From Acidobacteriota bacterium (GTDB lineage Bacteria > Acidobacteriota > UBA6911 > RPQK01 > DATIPO01): a DNA stretch of 64,000 nt. The stretch is taken from the NCBI GenBank assembly GCA_035471785.1, contig DATIPQ010000049.1, positions 1 through 64,000 of the forward strand. Direction: 5' to 3'. The notes beneath the pieces are model-generated. The model saw only the letters and a list, made by a program, of their open reading frames with translations, had not been told where the DNA came from and did no database searches. The position numbers and the translations under genes were made by a program. Shown here piece after piece: positions 44,468-54,234 of this stretch (position 1 is its first letter; each line of letters begins with the position of its first letter).

Positions 44468-46042
44468 ATGAATTTGAGAAGAGTCGCCTTGATAGTTTTC
44501 GTGGCGTGCCTCGTTGGAGGCATCGCCAGCGCCCAGGTGGCCCGGCCCAGCCTGGGAGAGACCGCAGAAATTGTTGAATTGGATCTGTCGCCGGATCTCG
44601 CCAGTTGGAACGTCCGGGCCTCCAACAGCGGCGTAACGCTTCGCGTGACGGGTCCGCAGGGTTTCGTCCATGAAGCCAGCTTCGCCTCCGGCGATCCCGT
44701 TTACTTTGAATTCATCGACGAAAGCGGCGCCACTTTGGAAGACGGCCTCTACAATTGGGAGATCGTTCTTGCCCCCGCCGGTTCTGTGCGGGTCCGCGAC
44801 GAGTCCGTCCAAACCGGACGCATCATTCCCGCTCAATCGGGACAGTTCCGCATCGAGTCGGGTCTGGCCGTTTCTCCCGACCTGCGAGAAGGCGGTCTGA
44901 GAGCGCGGGACATCATTCACGCCGATGACGTCATCATCAACGGCGGCAGCCTGTGCGTGGGTTTCGACTGCATCAACGGTGAGTCCTTCGGGGCCGATAC
45001 TATCCGCCTCAAGGAAAACAACCTCCGCATCCACTTCGACGACACCTCCAACTCGGCCAGTTTTCCCACCACTAACTGGCGCATCGTAGCAAACTCGCAA
45101 AACAATGGCGGCGGCAGCTTCTTTCAGATCCAGGACGCCGACACCGGCCGCGGTGTCTTCCAGGTCGACGCCAACGCCCCTTCAAATTCCCTCCGCGTCG
45201 ACTCGGGAGGAGACGTCGGCCTCGGAACGAGTAATCCTGTTGTAGAGTTGCACATATCCGACGGCGACACGCCCACTCTCAGGCTGGAGCAGAACACCTC
45301 CTCTGGATTCGCGGCTCAGACTTGGGACGTGGCCGGGAACGAAACCAACTTCTTCGTTCGCGACGCCACCAACGGCAGCCCGTTGCCCTTCAAGATCCGT
45401 CCCGGCGCCGACAACAACGCCTTGGTCATCGACCCAGACGGAAATATCGGTATGGGCGCGGGAACGTCCCCGGGCGCATCCCTTCACGTGTTGCGAGGTT
45501 CGGGTGCTTCGGCGACTCTGCGTGTGGAGGATACAGGCGGCGATGCCATTCTCGATGCGATGGAACTGCTCAATGCCGGGGAAGTGCGCTTCGCGTTGGA
45601 AGACACCAGTGCTGCCAACCGCCGCTGGGAGTTGCGTACGACAGGGCCTAACTTCCAGTTCACCCGCGATTCTGCCCCTTCGGCTGACATGGCCATCGAC
45701 GTCAATGGCAACATGACCATCCGCGGCAACCTCGTTACCGGAGGAGGGGGCGCTTGTGATCCTGGACCCTGTGACGGGGTTTTTATCGACTATGATCTGG
45801 AGTCGATCGAAGAGCATTCCGCCTACATGTGGGAGCACAAGCACCTCTGGGGCGTGGGTCCCACACCCGAAGGCGAACCGCTCAACCTGACGAAAAAGAC
45901 GACGGGCATCCTGCACGAGCTCGAGAAGGCCCACATCTATATCGAGCAACTCAACAACAACTTGAAGAGCAAGGATCAACAGATCGAAGACCTCCAAGCG
46001 CGTCTGGCGCGTCTGGAGTCATTGATCAATTCTGAGAAATAG
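44468..46042 (+). CDS. Secreted tail-fiber-like repeat protein with C-terminal coiled coil
   Basis: Exported protein of 524 aa with a Sec signal (1-22, ending IASAQ). After a beta-rich domain (about 30-140) and a LRARDIIHADDVIINGGSLC junction come repeats of the type (V/I)G(L/M)G(T/A)..P...LHI/V.(D/G)...LR(L/V), found in phage tail fibers and bacterial surface fibers. A Gly/Cys linker (GGGGACDPGPC) leads to a helical end (about 440-524) with heptads NNNLKSKDQQIEDLQARLARLESL, suited to trimerisation. No peptidase S74 catalytic Ser-Lys is visible. Strong promoter, ribosome binding site and terminator flank it, so it is an independent, probably abundant surface protein inside the polysaccharide locus. 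Confidence 0.8.
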   Translation: MNLRRVALIVFVACLVGGIASAQVARPSLGETAEIVELDLSPDLASWNVRASNSGVTLRVTGPQGFVHEASFASGDPVYFEFIDESGATLEDGLYNWEIVLAPAGSVRVRDESVQTGRIIPAQSGQFRIESGLAVSPDLREGGLRARDIIHADDVIINGGSLCVGFDCINGESFGADTIRLKENNLRIHFDDTSNSASFPTTNWRIVANSQNNGGGSFFQIQDADTGRGVFQVDANAPSNSLRVDSGGDVGLGTSNPVVELHISDGDTPTLRLEQNTSSGFAAQTWDVAGNETNFFVRDATNGSPLPFKIRPGADNNALVIDPDGNIGMGAGTSPGASLHVLRGSGASATLRVEDTGGDAILDAMELLNAGEVRFALEDTSAANRRWELRTTGPNFQFTRDSAPSADMAIDVNGNMTIRGNLVTGGGGACDPGPCDGVFIDYDLESIEEHSAYMWEHKHLWGVGPTPEGEPLNLTKKTTGILHELEKAHIYIEQLNNNLKSKDQQIEDLQARLARLESLINSEK

Positions 46043-46068
46043 TGCGGCGAATAGCCGTGCCTGCAAGG

Positions 46069-46101
46069 CCCGACCTCTACCGAGGTCGGGTTCCTTTTTA
46101 T
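46069..46101 (+). terminator. Rho-independent terminator
   Basis: CCCGACCTC (46069-46077), loop TACC, GAGGTCGGG (46082-46090), then TTCCTTTTTAT. A perfect 9-bp stem with a T-tract, 27 nt after the stop of the secreted repeat protein. Confidence 0.92.
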
Positions 46102-46241
46102 GCGGCGAGACTGACAATCGGACGGTCCTCTACCCGGAGCGACAGGGTCCCTGGCGATCAGCATGGAAGGAACCGTGTGGCATCCAAGCTGAGAGGGGAC
46201 GCGAATTGCTTGTGTATCGCAATACGCAGACGATGCGCAAT

Positions 46242-47378
46242 CTATTGGGCGTCGATCCTCAGTTCAGCCGATTCTTCACGTTGCCGACGCGCGATAGATC
46301 GCGCCTTCTTCGCCAAGCCTAGTCTTCGCACCGCGGCAACCGCGCCAAGTTCGACGGCCAGCAGGATCAAGCCGAGCCCGCTGCGCTTGGTCAAGGCCAC
46401 TATCAACGCCATGGAGCAGGAAACCAAGACCATGCCGTAGACCCAGTAGACGACTGGGCGGCGGCTGCCGACGATGACCTCCATCAGATGGTGCAGGTGG
46501 TTGCGGTCGGCGTGGAACATCCGCAGGAAGCGTCGGGTGAAAACTCCCTTAGGGCGTTCCAAGAAGCGCACCAACATGACGAGCAGCGTGTCGATGACGG
46601 GCACTCCCAGCGCCAGGATAGGCACAAGAATCGCGACAGCGGCCGGCGACTTGAGCGTCGTGTAGACACTCAAAGTCCCCAACAGGTAACCTAGGGTCAG
46701 AGAACCCGAGTCTCCCATGAATATGCGCGCCGGCTCCCAATTGTGGGGCAGGAATCCAAGACAGCTTCCAACCATTCCGGCTGTCAGCACCACTCCCACG
46801 GGGCTCTGGTAAGCCATCGAATAGATGAGCAGGCTCAGGCCGATGATGGCCACGACCCCGGACGCCAGCCCGTCGAGCCCGTCGATGAGATTGATGGCGT
46901 TGGTCACGCCCACGATCCAGATCATGGTCAGCGCGCCGCTGAGTGGGCCGAGATGTATCGCGCCTCCGGGGTAGGCCAGTTCGTGGAACTGCCAGCCGAC
47001 CTGAACCACCGGGAGCGCCGCGATCAGCTCTATCAGGAGTTTCTTCCATGCCGAGACGCCGATGAGGTCGTCCACCACACCCAGGAGAAAGATCAGAAAG
47101 GTGCCCAAGCTTAGGCTCACCACAGCTTGCCGCTCCAGCGGAAATTCCCAGTGCTGCCACATGAGACCCACCGTAGAGACACCGAAAAGCAAGCCGATGG
47201 CTATGGCCACCCCGCCCAGGCGAGGTATTGCCGCGGTGTGCTTTTTGCGTTCGTTGGGATGGTCGACGGCCTTGATGGCTAGGGCCATGCGGCTGATCAG
47301 TGGCACGAGTAGATGCGTCACCAGCCCTGCGATGCCAGCGGCGAGAATCGCGGCTATCCAGAGACTTGGTTCAAAGAT
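46242..47378 (-). CDS. WecA/TagO-like undecaprenyl-phosphate sugar-1-phosphate transferase
   Basis: Initiates a lipid-linked glycan by transferring a HexNAc-1-phosphate to undecaprenyl phosphate. Family motifs: DHPNERKKHTAAIPRLGG, the Asp pair GVVDDLIGVSAWKK, NAINLIDGLDGLASG, and FMGDSGSLTLGYLLG, with eleven helices. The first usable start by normal codons is GTG 47321, but that cuts off the first transmembrane helix. The frame is open upstream, and 19 codons earlier an ATC (47378-47376) sits 8 nt after GGAGG, giving FEPSLWIAAILAAGIAGLV, a typical N-terminal helix. I therefore extend it, with an unusual ATC start; the alternative is GTG 47321. Separated by about 95 nt from the GT4 gene. Confidence 0.88.
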   Translation of the reverse strand: MFEPSLWIAAILAAGIAGLVTHLLVPLISRMALAIKAVDHPNERKKHTAAIPRLGGVAIAIGLLFGVSTVGLMWQHWEFPLERQAVVSLSLGTFLIFLLGVVDDLIGVSAWKKLLIELIAALPVVQVGWQFHELAYPGGAIHLGPLSGALTMIWIVGVTNAINLIDGLDGLASGVVAIIGLSLLIYSMAYQSPVGVVLTAGMVGSCLGFLPHNWEPARIFMGDSGSLTLGYLLGTLSVYTTLKSPAAVAILVPILALGVPVIDTLLVMLVRFLERPKGVFTRRFLRMFHADRNHLHHLMEVIVGSRRPVVYWVYGMVLVSCSMALIVALTKRSGLGLILLAVELGAVAAVRRLGLAKKARSIARRQREESAELRIDAQ

Positions 47379-47472
47379 ATCGTAGTCCTCCAGACTCTTG
47401 AATTACGAAAGTCAAAGCGGCAAACTCATTGTACCCTGTTAAGTCAGGACCAGGCGCGTGACGCCTGGCGGT

Positions 47473-48702
47473 TCATCCTGCTGCCAAGTCGCGCAGCAGT
47501 TCGAGGTAACCGCGCGCCTGATCACGGCGGTTGTAATGGGCCAGAACGAAGTCGCGGCCCCGACGGCCCATTCTTTCCAACTCAGCTTGGCGGCTTTCCA
47601 GCTTTCGGATGGCCCGAGCCAGGGCAATGGGGTCATCCGGCTGCACATACAGCCCCCCGCCGGAACTTTCCACTAGTTGACGGGCCTGCCCTCCAACGCT
47701 GAGCAAAAGCGGTCTTTCCATAGCCAGATACTCGAAGATCTTGCTGGGCAAAACATTCTGAAACAAGGGTGTGTCCCTCAAAGTGACCAGCCCCACATCG
47801 CAAGCGGCATAAAACCGGGGCACGAGCGCCTTGGGCTGTTGGTCGATAAACTGAACATTGGAGAGCTTCATACGGTCCGCCATCCGCTTGAGGTCTTCCT
47901 TTTCGGCCCCTTCTCCGACCAAGACGAAGAGCTTATCGGGGTCGTCCTGGAGGTAGGCCGCTGCTTCGAGTACGCAATGGAGGCCATGGGCCATTCCAAG
48001 AGTACCGAGATAGAGAAGCACGAACCGGTCTCCCCAGCCGAATTTCCGCCGGATCTCATTGTCCTTCGGCCCAGGATGGAACAGCTCCGGATCGATTCCG
48101 TTGGGAACGAGGCGCATTTTGTCTAGGTTGATGCCGTAGCGTCGGTGGATCTCCTTCTGGTAGCCTTCGCCGACCGTGACAATGCAGTCGCAGTGTCGGT
48201 AAAGGTGATGGGCCAGCCGCTTCAAAGAGCGAACGATCGTGTTGTCGCTCATAGCCTTGACCGCCAATATCGACTCGGGCCAGAGATCTCGCACCTCGAA
48301 AACGAAGGGCCTGCGCCAAAGTCTTGCCAAGGTGTAGCCTGCACAGGCGCACAGAAGTTGGGGAGAAGTGGCTATGACTACGTCGGGTTTCCGACAGCGC
48401 GCCAGGCCCAGCGGGACCGCGGACATCAAAAAGGAGAAGTATGAGAGCATCCGCCGGCCCACTCCTCGGTTCGGCGCAGCATAAATGTAAGACCGTACCA
48501 CATCGATTTCCTCAACCCTCTCCCGACGGGTCATCCGCCATCGGTCTTCTGGGGCCTTGACGCCAAGCGGGTGATGAGCGAAGCCGGTCAGCACCGTCAC
48601 CTGCGCCCCGGCCTTCCTCCATTCGCGAGCCAATTCAAAGACACGGGCTGCCGGTGCCCCCATCTCTGGAGGAAAGTACTGGGATACATACAAGATACGC
48701 AT
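47473..48702 (-). CDS. GT4-family glycosyltransferase
   Basis: Retaining GT-B glycosyltransferase (409 aa), cytoplasmic or membrane-associated. MRILYVSQYFPPEMGAPAAR is the N-terminal nucleotide-sugar/acceptor loop of the WcaI/CapM-like group; GVGRRMLSYFSFLMSA gives a membrane-seeking helix; the donor site is in FVLLYLGTLGMAHGLHCVLEA and the GT4 E-x7-E region in VLPSKIFEYLAMERPLLLS. Its ATG overlaps the stop of the upstream heparinase-like gene by one base (TAATG), so the two are coupled. The sugar transferred is unknown. Confidence 0.9.
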   Translation of the reverse strand: MRILYVSQYFPPEMGAPAARVFELAREWRKAGAQVTVLTGFAHHPLGVKAPEDRWRMTRRERVEEIDVVRSYIYAAPNRGVGRRMLSYFSFLMSAVPLGLARCRKPDVVIATSPQLLCACAGYTLARLWRRPFVFEVRDLWPESILAVKAMSDNTIVRSLKRLAHHLYRHCDCIVTVGEGYQKEIHRRYGINLDKMRLVPNGIDPELFHPGPKDNEIRRKFGWGDRFVLLYLGTLGMAHGLHCVLEAAAYLQDDPDKLFVLVGEGAEKEDLKRMADRMKLSNVQFIDQQPKALVPRFYAACDVGLVTLRDTPLFQNVLPSKIFEYLAMERPLLLSVGGQARQLVESSGGGLYVQPDDPIALARAIRKLESRQAELERMGRRGRDFVLAHYNRRDQARGYLELLRDLAAG

Positions 48703-50444
48703 TACTTCCCCCGGAGAAGGACTCGAACCTCAAGAGGAGGTTTACCAGACCAGCGCCAGCCCACCCGAAGAACCTGACATTCCTGGCCGATTTCCGGATG
48801 GTACGGTCGGGGCTCGGCGAACAGGTCGAGGCGGACAGGAGAGCTGACCCTTACCAGCACTCTACGGTCCCCATTGACGAGATTCCAACCTCCGGCCCTG
48901 GGACTAGCCTTCCAAGACGGCTCGATCAGCAGCCCGCAACTCGCCTTGTGCCGCCCCCCTCCCTCGATCCGGTCCACGACTTCAATCTCATCCGGCTCCC
49001 GGATGTGCAGGGAGCGCCGGTGAAGCGGTGAGCCCAGCATGTGAGCATAACCGTCATGCCCGGCTTGGGCGGTCATCGCCTCGGAGCCGATTTCGACGTT
49101 CACGTCTTGCGGGCGGGCCCGTCGCCCGACCCGGAAGATGTGCCAGACCTCGCTGGAATCTCGGTCGTCGATACAAACGGTGTTGTGAGAAGCAGTGCTC
49201 CTGTCATAGCATCGCCGGTCATCGTCGTCATAGCCGTAGGTTCCCGGGTCGACGACCAAACGGCACCCCCGAAACGATACCTCCACCGTCAACGTATCCG
49301 CGTGTCCGTGGCCCGGCTGGTAATCTGGGCCAAGCGGTCCCACATCGAAGAAAACGCTCCAAGCCTTGCCGTGCCAAACCACAAGTCCCGTCTCGGGGAA
49401 ATGACGGCCTCCGCTGGGGGGCGGGGGTATTGGCTGGTCGATCAACCTGCCATGATCAAGCATCCGCTGCGGGGGGCAAGCGGCTCCGGGAACGCCGTCA
49501 TTCAAGCGGGCGATCTGGCCGTCAGGATGACAAGTCCAAGTCAAAAAACGGGCCATCTCGGCCCACCGTTCGCGCAGCGTCCGTCTGACCTCCGGATCTT
49601 CCACCAAGTTGAAAAGCAGGAGGATATCTTCCATGACGTCGATGTGGTATTTGGGGCTGCGTTCGAAATGACCCCCGTCGTCCAGGACTTGTTCGGCGAC
49701 TTGATCGGACGCGAGTCTCGTGGCGGTCTGCAACCAGGCTTCGGCTGCAGGGTGTCGGAAAAAGCGTCCGGCCATGGCCAAACCGACCGCGTCGCGCAGC
49801 AAATGATTGCCGCGAAGGTCCCACTCCAGATGCCGGGCTAGATGCTCGGCCTGTTGCCAAATGCTGCTTAGAAAGCGTTCTTTGAGTTGAGGCTGAGGGG
49901 CGAAGATCCGGCAGCTTGCTAGACGATATGAGCGGATCCACCAGCCCAGCCGTGTGGCGATCGCATAACTGTTCCAGGCCAAGGCTGGCGTTCCTGCCCG
50001 TTGCGGGGCGCAACGGGTGATCCAATCGTCAATGTAGTGACAAAAGAGATCGGCAGCCGCGGAGGTTGCGCTCGTTGCCTGGGCCAGCGCGAAAGCCCAG
50101 CCATGGTAGTGGAGCGTGATCACCCAGAGCCGTTCTCGTCTCACCTCCCCGAGATGCCAATGAGGATTCTCTCGGCCAATCTCAACCGCCCGCCCGAGAT
50201 GCTCGAAGACTCCTTTCTCAAGCCTCTCAACCAGAGCGGTCCCGGATGGTCCCGAAGGCTGGATGGGCGGCAACTCGGGAAAATCGTCCCGCAGACTCGA
50301 GCCTACCTCTTCAGGCCAAGATCCGACTTGGGGCTTCGTCCTCCGCTCCAGGGCATACCTCAGCCGCCAGAATAACTGGCTTGGCTTGAGATGCCGAATG
50401 GTTCGCAGGAAGCGTAGCAAGGCGAAAAGTTTCAATTGGGGCAT
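48702..50444 (-). CDS. Heparinase II/III-family polysaccharide lyase-like protein (first copy)
   Basis: A 580-aa protein with the alpha/alpha toroid (about 60-330; NHLLRDAVGLAMAGRFF) and the beta-sandwich heparinase II/III domain with PGHGHADTLTVEVSFRGCRLVVDPGTYGYD. No signal peptide is present, unlike secreted alginate lyases. In polysaccharide gene clusters such proteins accompany Gfo/Idh/MocA fusion dehydrogenases and may trim or modify a uronic-acid polymer. Overlaps 13 nt with the upstream dehydrogenase fusion and is coupled to the following GT4 gene. A paralogue is encoded at 55408. Confidence 0.88.
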   Translation of the reverse strand: MPQLKLFALLRFLRTIRHLKPSQLFWRLRYALERRTKPQVGSWPEEVGSSLRDDFPELPPIQPSGPSGTALVERLEKGVFEHLGRAVEIGRENPHWHLGEVRRERLWVITLHYHGWAFALAQATSATSAAADLFCHYIDDWITRCAPQRAGTPALAWNSYAIATRLGWWIRSYRLASCRIFAPQPQLKERFLSSIWQQAEHLARHLEWDLRGNHLLRDAVGLAMAGRFFRHPAAEAWLQTATRLASDQVAEQVLDDGGHFERSPKYHIDVMEDILLLFNLVEDPEVRRTLRERWAEMARFLTWTCHPDGQIARLNDGVPGAACPPQRMLDHGRLIDQPIPPPPSGGRHFPETGLVVWHGKAWSVFFDVGPLGPDYQPGHGHADTLTVEVSFRGCRLVVDPGTYGYDDDDRRCYDRSTASHNTVCIDDRDSSEVWHIFRVGRRARPQDVNVEIGSEAMTAQAGHDGYAHMLGSPLHRRSLHIREPDEIEVVDRIEGGGRHKASCGLLIEPSWKASPRAGGWNLVNGDRRVLVRVSSPVRLDLFAEPRPYHPEIGQECQVLRVGWRWSGKPPLEVRVLLRGK

Positions 50445-52609
50445 AGTCGACTGAGACTCCCCGGGCTCGAAGGGACATCAAGCGGCGTCCCCTCCCGCAA
50501 ACTCCGCACCGCCAGAATAGAGGCCAGGGCTACGCTGCGCAGATGAAGCCAAGGGATGGGGGCTGGCCCGCCTGTCAGGATGGATTGGGCGAATGCCCGT
50601 ACTTCGTCGCGGTGCCCCTTGTCTTGCCGAAACTTCTTCTCCCGCCGCATCCTGCCGCCTGCCGTGGTTGTCACTTCACGCCAGTTGTCGATCACGGCGA
50701 CTTTGCCGCCGCCGAAGATCTCTAGACGCTCCTTCGGAAAGGCACGGTCCCCCCCGGCGAGATAGCCAATGCTTGAAACAGACCCGTCGGCGTGGCGAAG
50801 AGTGATGAAACATTGGTCGTCGGTGACCTTTGACGAGTCGCTCCCCCCGATGGACTCGGCGAATACCCGAACGGGAGGCGAACCGGTCAGAAAGGTCACC
50901 AAATCGATGGCATGGCAGGCTTCCCCGACGATTCGTCCCCCGCCTAGCTCCTCGTCCTGAATCCAGTGATCGGCGGGCAGCGGGCCTGCGTTAAAGCGGA
51001 AGGACAGAGTCAAAGGGGCGGAACGCTCTTGATAGAACTCGGCCACTTTCCGCGCCGCCGGCGAGAATCGGCGATTGAAGCCGACCATCAGCAGGGGCCC
51101 CCGCCCCTCGTGGCCTGCAAGCTGCTCCTCAATGGCCAGGACCTCTTCCGTCCTCAGCGCCAGCGGCTTCTCGACAAAGACATGCTTGCCGGCCTCTAAG
51201 CTCCGGATGACTTGCGATGCGTGCAGGTGATGAGGCGTGGCAACGAATACCGCGTCTACCTCAGGGTCAGTGAAGATGGCTTCTTCATCGGTTGTAACTG
51301 TTTCAAATCCGAATCTGCGGCCAGCCTCGGCCGCCGACAGGCCCCCCGCCGAGCAGATGACCCGAGGCTTGAAGTCCGACACCTCCCGCAAAGCGGGAAT
51401 CAGAACCGCTCGGGCGAAGTTGCCTGCTCCCACGCATCCGATTCCGATGGTCCCCGAGGCTGCCGGGGCCCGCAACACGATCCTCCGCTCCGACTTGTCC
51501 GGAATCTCCCTCGGGTATCCTAAGAGCACCCCGATGAAAGGTTCGGAGCCTTTCTCGATGAGCTGGTAGGCTTCCTCGGCCTGGTCCAGACGGAAACGGT
51601 GTGTGATCAGCGGGCCCACATCGAGACGACCGGAAGCCATCAGGTCGAGGACCGCTTGCAAGTTGCGCTGTTCGGTCCAACGCACATAGGCCGCAGGATA
51701 ATCCCGGCCCCTCTCTTCATACAGGGGATCGTAGCGCCCGGGTCCATAGGAGCTGGAAACGACGATCTCGGCTTCCTTAAAGTAATAGGGAGCGCGGGGA
51801 AAGCGAGTCCCCACCGCACCGACGATGACTACCCGGCCCTTTTTTCGCACCGCCTCTCCTGCGAGGGTGATCGGGCCGTCAGAGGAGGTTGCCGCGGCGA
51901 TCAGAACCGCGTCGGCTCCCAGACCGCCCGTCAGGTCTTCAACATCGGAAGCGCTCAGATCGGGCTGTGCGACGTCGGCGCCCATCTGCAAGGCCAATTC
52001 GCACTTCGATTTTTCCAGGTCGGTTGCGACAACCCGGCAGCCCGCGGCCTTGAGCAGCGAGACCGTGAGCTGGCCGACCAGTCCGAGTCCGATGACTAAC
52101 GCGCTTTCCCCCAGGGAAAGCCTCGCCAGGCGAACACCCTGCAGAGCGATCGCCCCCAGCACGGTAAAGGCTGCATGTTCATCGTCCACTCCATCAGGTA
52201 TTCGAGCGCAGAGATGACGGGGAACGCTCACCACCTCGGCATGGCAACCATTGGAAGCCACCCGGTCCCCAGGCTTGATGTGCCCGATCCCCTTGCCGCA
52301 AGCCAGCACGACCCCTGCCGAACTGTAACCCAGAGGCATCGGCTCCTCTAGCCGGCTGCGCACCTGCTTCCATGTCGCGATCAGACCCTCCTGCCGGAGT
52401 TTTTCAAGCACTCTGCGGACATGGTCGGGCCGTCCTCGGGCCTTCTGAAGCAGCGACTTCTTGGCCAACTCCCGGAGGGCCTTCTCCGTGCCCGCAGAGA
52501 TCAAAGACGCGAGATTCGCGATAACCACATACCCCGCCTCGGCCAAAGGAGCTGGAACGTCAAGCAGCCGGATCTGACCGTTTCGGATGTTTTGAACGAG
52601 TTGCTTCAT
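50432..52609 (-). CDS. Bi-domain oxidoreductase: zinc-type dehydrogenase fused to Gfo/Idh/MocA
   Basis: A 725-aa fusion. The N-terminal half (to about 350) is a medium-chain dehydrogenase with PLGYSSAGVVLACGKGIGHIKPGDRVA and the nucleotide fold ALVIGLGLVGQLTVSLLKAAG, but without the full catalytic-zinc ligands. The second half (about 370-700) is Gfo/Idh/MocA with IGIGCVGAGNFARAVLIPAL and EKPLALRTEE. This fusion is characteristic of polysaccharide loci with heparinase-like genes; it probably oxidises or epimerises a nucleotide sugar. I start at MKQLVQNIRNGQIRLLD, which has AGAGG 8 nt upstream; the 97 codons before it are not protein-like. It is the first gene of a minus-strand operon that may run to wecA. 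Confidence 0.9.
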   Translation of the reverse strand: MKQLVQNIRNGQIRLLDVPAPLAEAGYVVIANLASLISAGTEKALRELAKKSLLQKARGRPDHVRRVLEKLRQEGLIATWKQVRSRLEEPMPLGYSSAGVVLACGKGIGHIKPGDRVASNGCHAEVVSVPRHLCARIPDGVDDEHAAFTVLGAIALQGVRLARLSLGESALVIGLGLVGQLTVSLLKAAGCRVVATDLEKSKCELALQMGADVAQPDLSASDVEDLTGGLGADAVLIAAATSSDGPITLAGEAVRKKGRVVIVGAVGTRFPRAPYYFKEAEIVVSSSYGPGRYDPLYEERGRDYPAAYVRWTEQRNLQAVLDLMASGRLDVGPLITHRFRLDQAEEAYQLIEKGSEPFIGVLLGYPREIPDKSERRIVLRAPAASGTIGIGCVGAGNFARAVLIPALREVSDFKPRVICSAGGLSAAEAGRRFGFETVTTDEEAIFTDPEVDAVFVATPHHLHASQVIRSLEAGKHVFVEKPLALRTEEVLAIEEQLAGHEGRGPLLMVGFNRRFSPAARKVAEFYQERSAPLTLSFRFNAGPLPADHWIQDEELGGGRIVGEACHAIDLVTFLTGSPPVRVFAESIGGSDSSKVTDDQCFITLRHADGSVSSIGYLAGGDRAFPKERLEIFGGGKVAVIDNWREVTTTAGGRMRREKKFRQDKGHRDEVRAFAQSILTGGPAPIPWLHLRSVALASILAVRSLREGTPLDVPSSPGSLSRLCPN

Positions 52610-52834
52610 TTGCGCCGCCTCTACTTTCTCACGAAACTGGTTAAAAAACCGTATGATAATCGAGTCCGGCGCGCCTTTGATGGCAAGCACGGTGAAACCG
52701 CCGGATCGAAGTCGGAACCCCCGCTTGACTGAGGGGACTCTGAGCCACGACCCAAGGATACCGCAATCCTCAGCGCTGCAACGGCGGCGGCTCGGGCTGA
52801 CGCGAGAGGACCTTGGAAATTTAGAGGCATGCTG

Positions 52835-54193
52835 ATGAGTGAAAAGAGAGTGCTCTTTATTGCAAACGATTTCCCGCCTATCGGAGGTGCTGGAATTCAA
52901 AGACCTCTTTTCTTTGCGAAGTACCTGCCCGAGTTCGGTTGGTTTCCTGTCGTCCTAACGGTGCGCGAGGTCGCCTATCCCGTAAAGGACCCTACGTTGT
53001 TGACCCGAGTGCCGGAAGAGGTGCGAATCGTTCGGACGGAGACCTTGGAACTGCGGCGCTTGTTATGGCTGATTCGGCGGGCACGGCGGCCGAAGAACGG
53101 TGCTGCGGGCAAAGCAGCGCCCGGTTCCGATCAGGCCGTCAGCTCCAAAGCCCGCGAATGGGGAAGAGCCTTGAGGCGCTGGCTCTTCGTGCCAGATGAT
53201 CGGATGTTGTGGGCTCCCTTCGCCGTCTGGGCTGCACTTCGCGAAATCCGACACGCGGAGATATCGGCCATCTATGCAACCGCGCCCAGCTACTCCTCGG
53301 GAGTCATTGGACTGATTGTCAGCCGACTCAGCAGCCTTCCGCTTGTCCTAGACCTGCGCGACCCTTGGACCCTGGATCCGTATCTGCCGAGTGCTACTTG
53401 GCTGCATGCTGCGGTTGACCGCAAACTGGAAAGCGCCACCATGAAGCAAGCTGCCCGCATTGTTGTGATCTCTGAAACCATGCGACAGCGTCTTCTGGCG
53501 GTCCATCCTGGTTTGGAGGACAAGGTCCGAGTGATTACCAATGGCTATGACGCACAGGAATTGGACCGCCTCAAAGCCCAGGAGCCGGGCGGGAAGTTCC
53601 TGATGGTTTATTCCGGTTCTCTCTATTCGCACCACAAGCCCGCCCTGAGGGCATTTTGCAAGGCATGGAGTCGACTGGCCCGAGATAACGAGGACTTTCG
53701 GCAGCGGGCCGTCCTTCGGCTGGTTGGGCGCTGCGATCCCGAGATTAGAGAGGAGATCTCCCACTGGCAAACTAGTGCGGACCTGTGTGCCGAGGTGCTG
53801 GGCTATCTTCCCCATTCGGAATCCCTGAGTTATTTGAAAGGGGCTTCGGCGCTCTTGCTGCTGATCAAAGAGCTTGACCCCGCACGGCATGTCATCACCA
53901 TCCCGGGGAAGCTGTTCGAGTACGTGGCTGTCGACTCCCCGATCCTGATGATCGGCCCTGACGGGGACGCCGCCGAAATCGTCCGCAAGACCGGCGGGCT
54001 GGTGCTGCGCCAGGGGGATTGCCGGGGTACCGTCTGCGCCCTAGAGCGAATCTTCAGGTGGCACATGGAAGGTTCCGGCCCCTTGACGCCCACGGAAAGG
54101 CGAGAGCAGCGCCGTCGCTTCGAACGGCGCACGCTCACCGCGGACCTCGCTCGACAACTAGACAACGCCGCCCGCAACGAACAAACGGCTTGA
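52835..54193 (+). CDS. GT4-like glycosyltransferase
   Basis: GT-B glycosyltransferase of 452 aa. MSEKRVLFIANDFPPIGGAGIQRPLFFAKYLPEFGW is not a normal WcaI start but matches the glycosyltransferase group with GGAGIQR acceptor loops; the donor half has VYSGSLYSHHKPALRAFCKA and EYVAVDSPILMIGPDGD. I choose the second of two close Met codons because AGAGG lies 7 nt upstream of it. It is divergent from the bi-domain oxidoreductase gene and 41 nt from the next gene, probably co-transcribed. Confidence 0.85.
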   Translation: MSEKRVLFIANDFPPIGGAGIQRPLFFAKYLPEFGWFPVVLTVREVAYPVKDPTLLTRVPEEVRIVRTETLELRRLLWLIRRARRPKNGAAGKAAPGSDQAVSSKAREWGRALRRWLFVPDDRMLWAPFAVWAALREIRHAEISAIYATAPSYSSGVIGLIVSRLSSLPLVLDLRDPWTLDPYLPSATWLHAAVDRKLESATMKQAARIVVISETMRQRLLAVHPGLEDKVRVITNGYDAQELDRLKAQEPGGKFLMVYSGSLYSHHKPALRAFCKAWSRLARDNEDFRQRAVLRLVGRCDPEIREEISHWQTSADLCAEVLGYLPHSESLSYLKGASALLLLIKELDPARHVITIPGKLFEYVAVDSPILMIGPDGDAAEIVRKTGGLVLRQGDCRGTVCALERIFRWHMEGSGPLTPTERREQRRRFERRTLTADLARQLDNAARNEQTA

Positions 54194-54234
54194 GACGAAG
54201 TCGGTGACGGTGACTCCCGGACGACCGCGATCCC

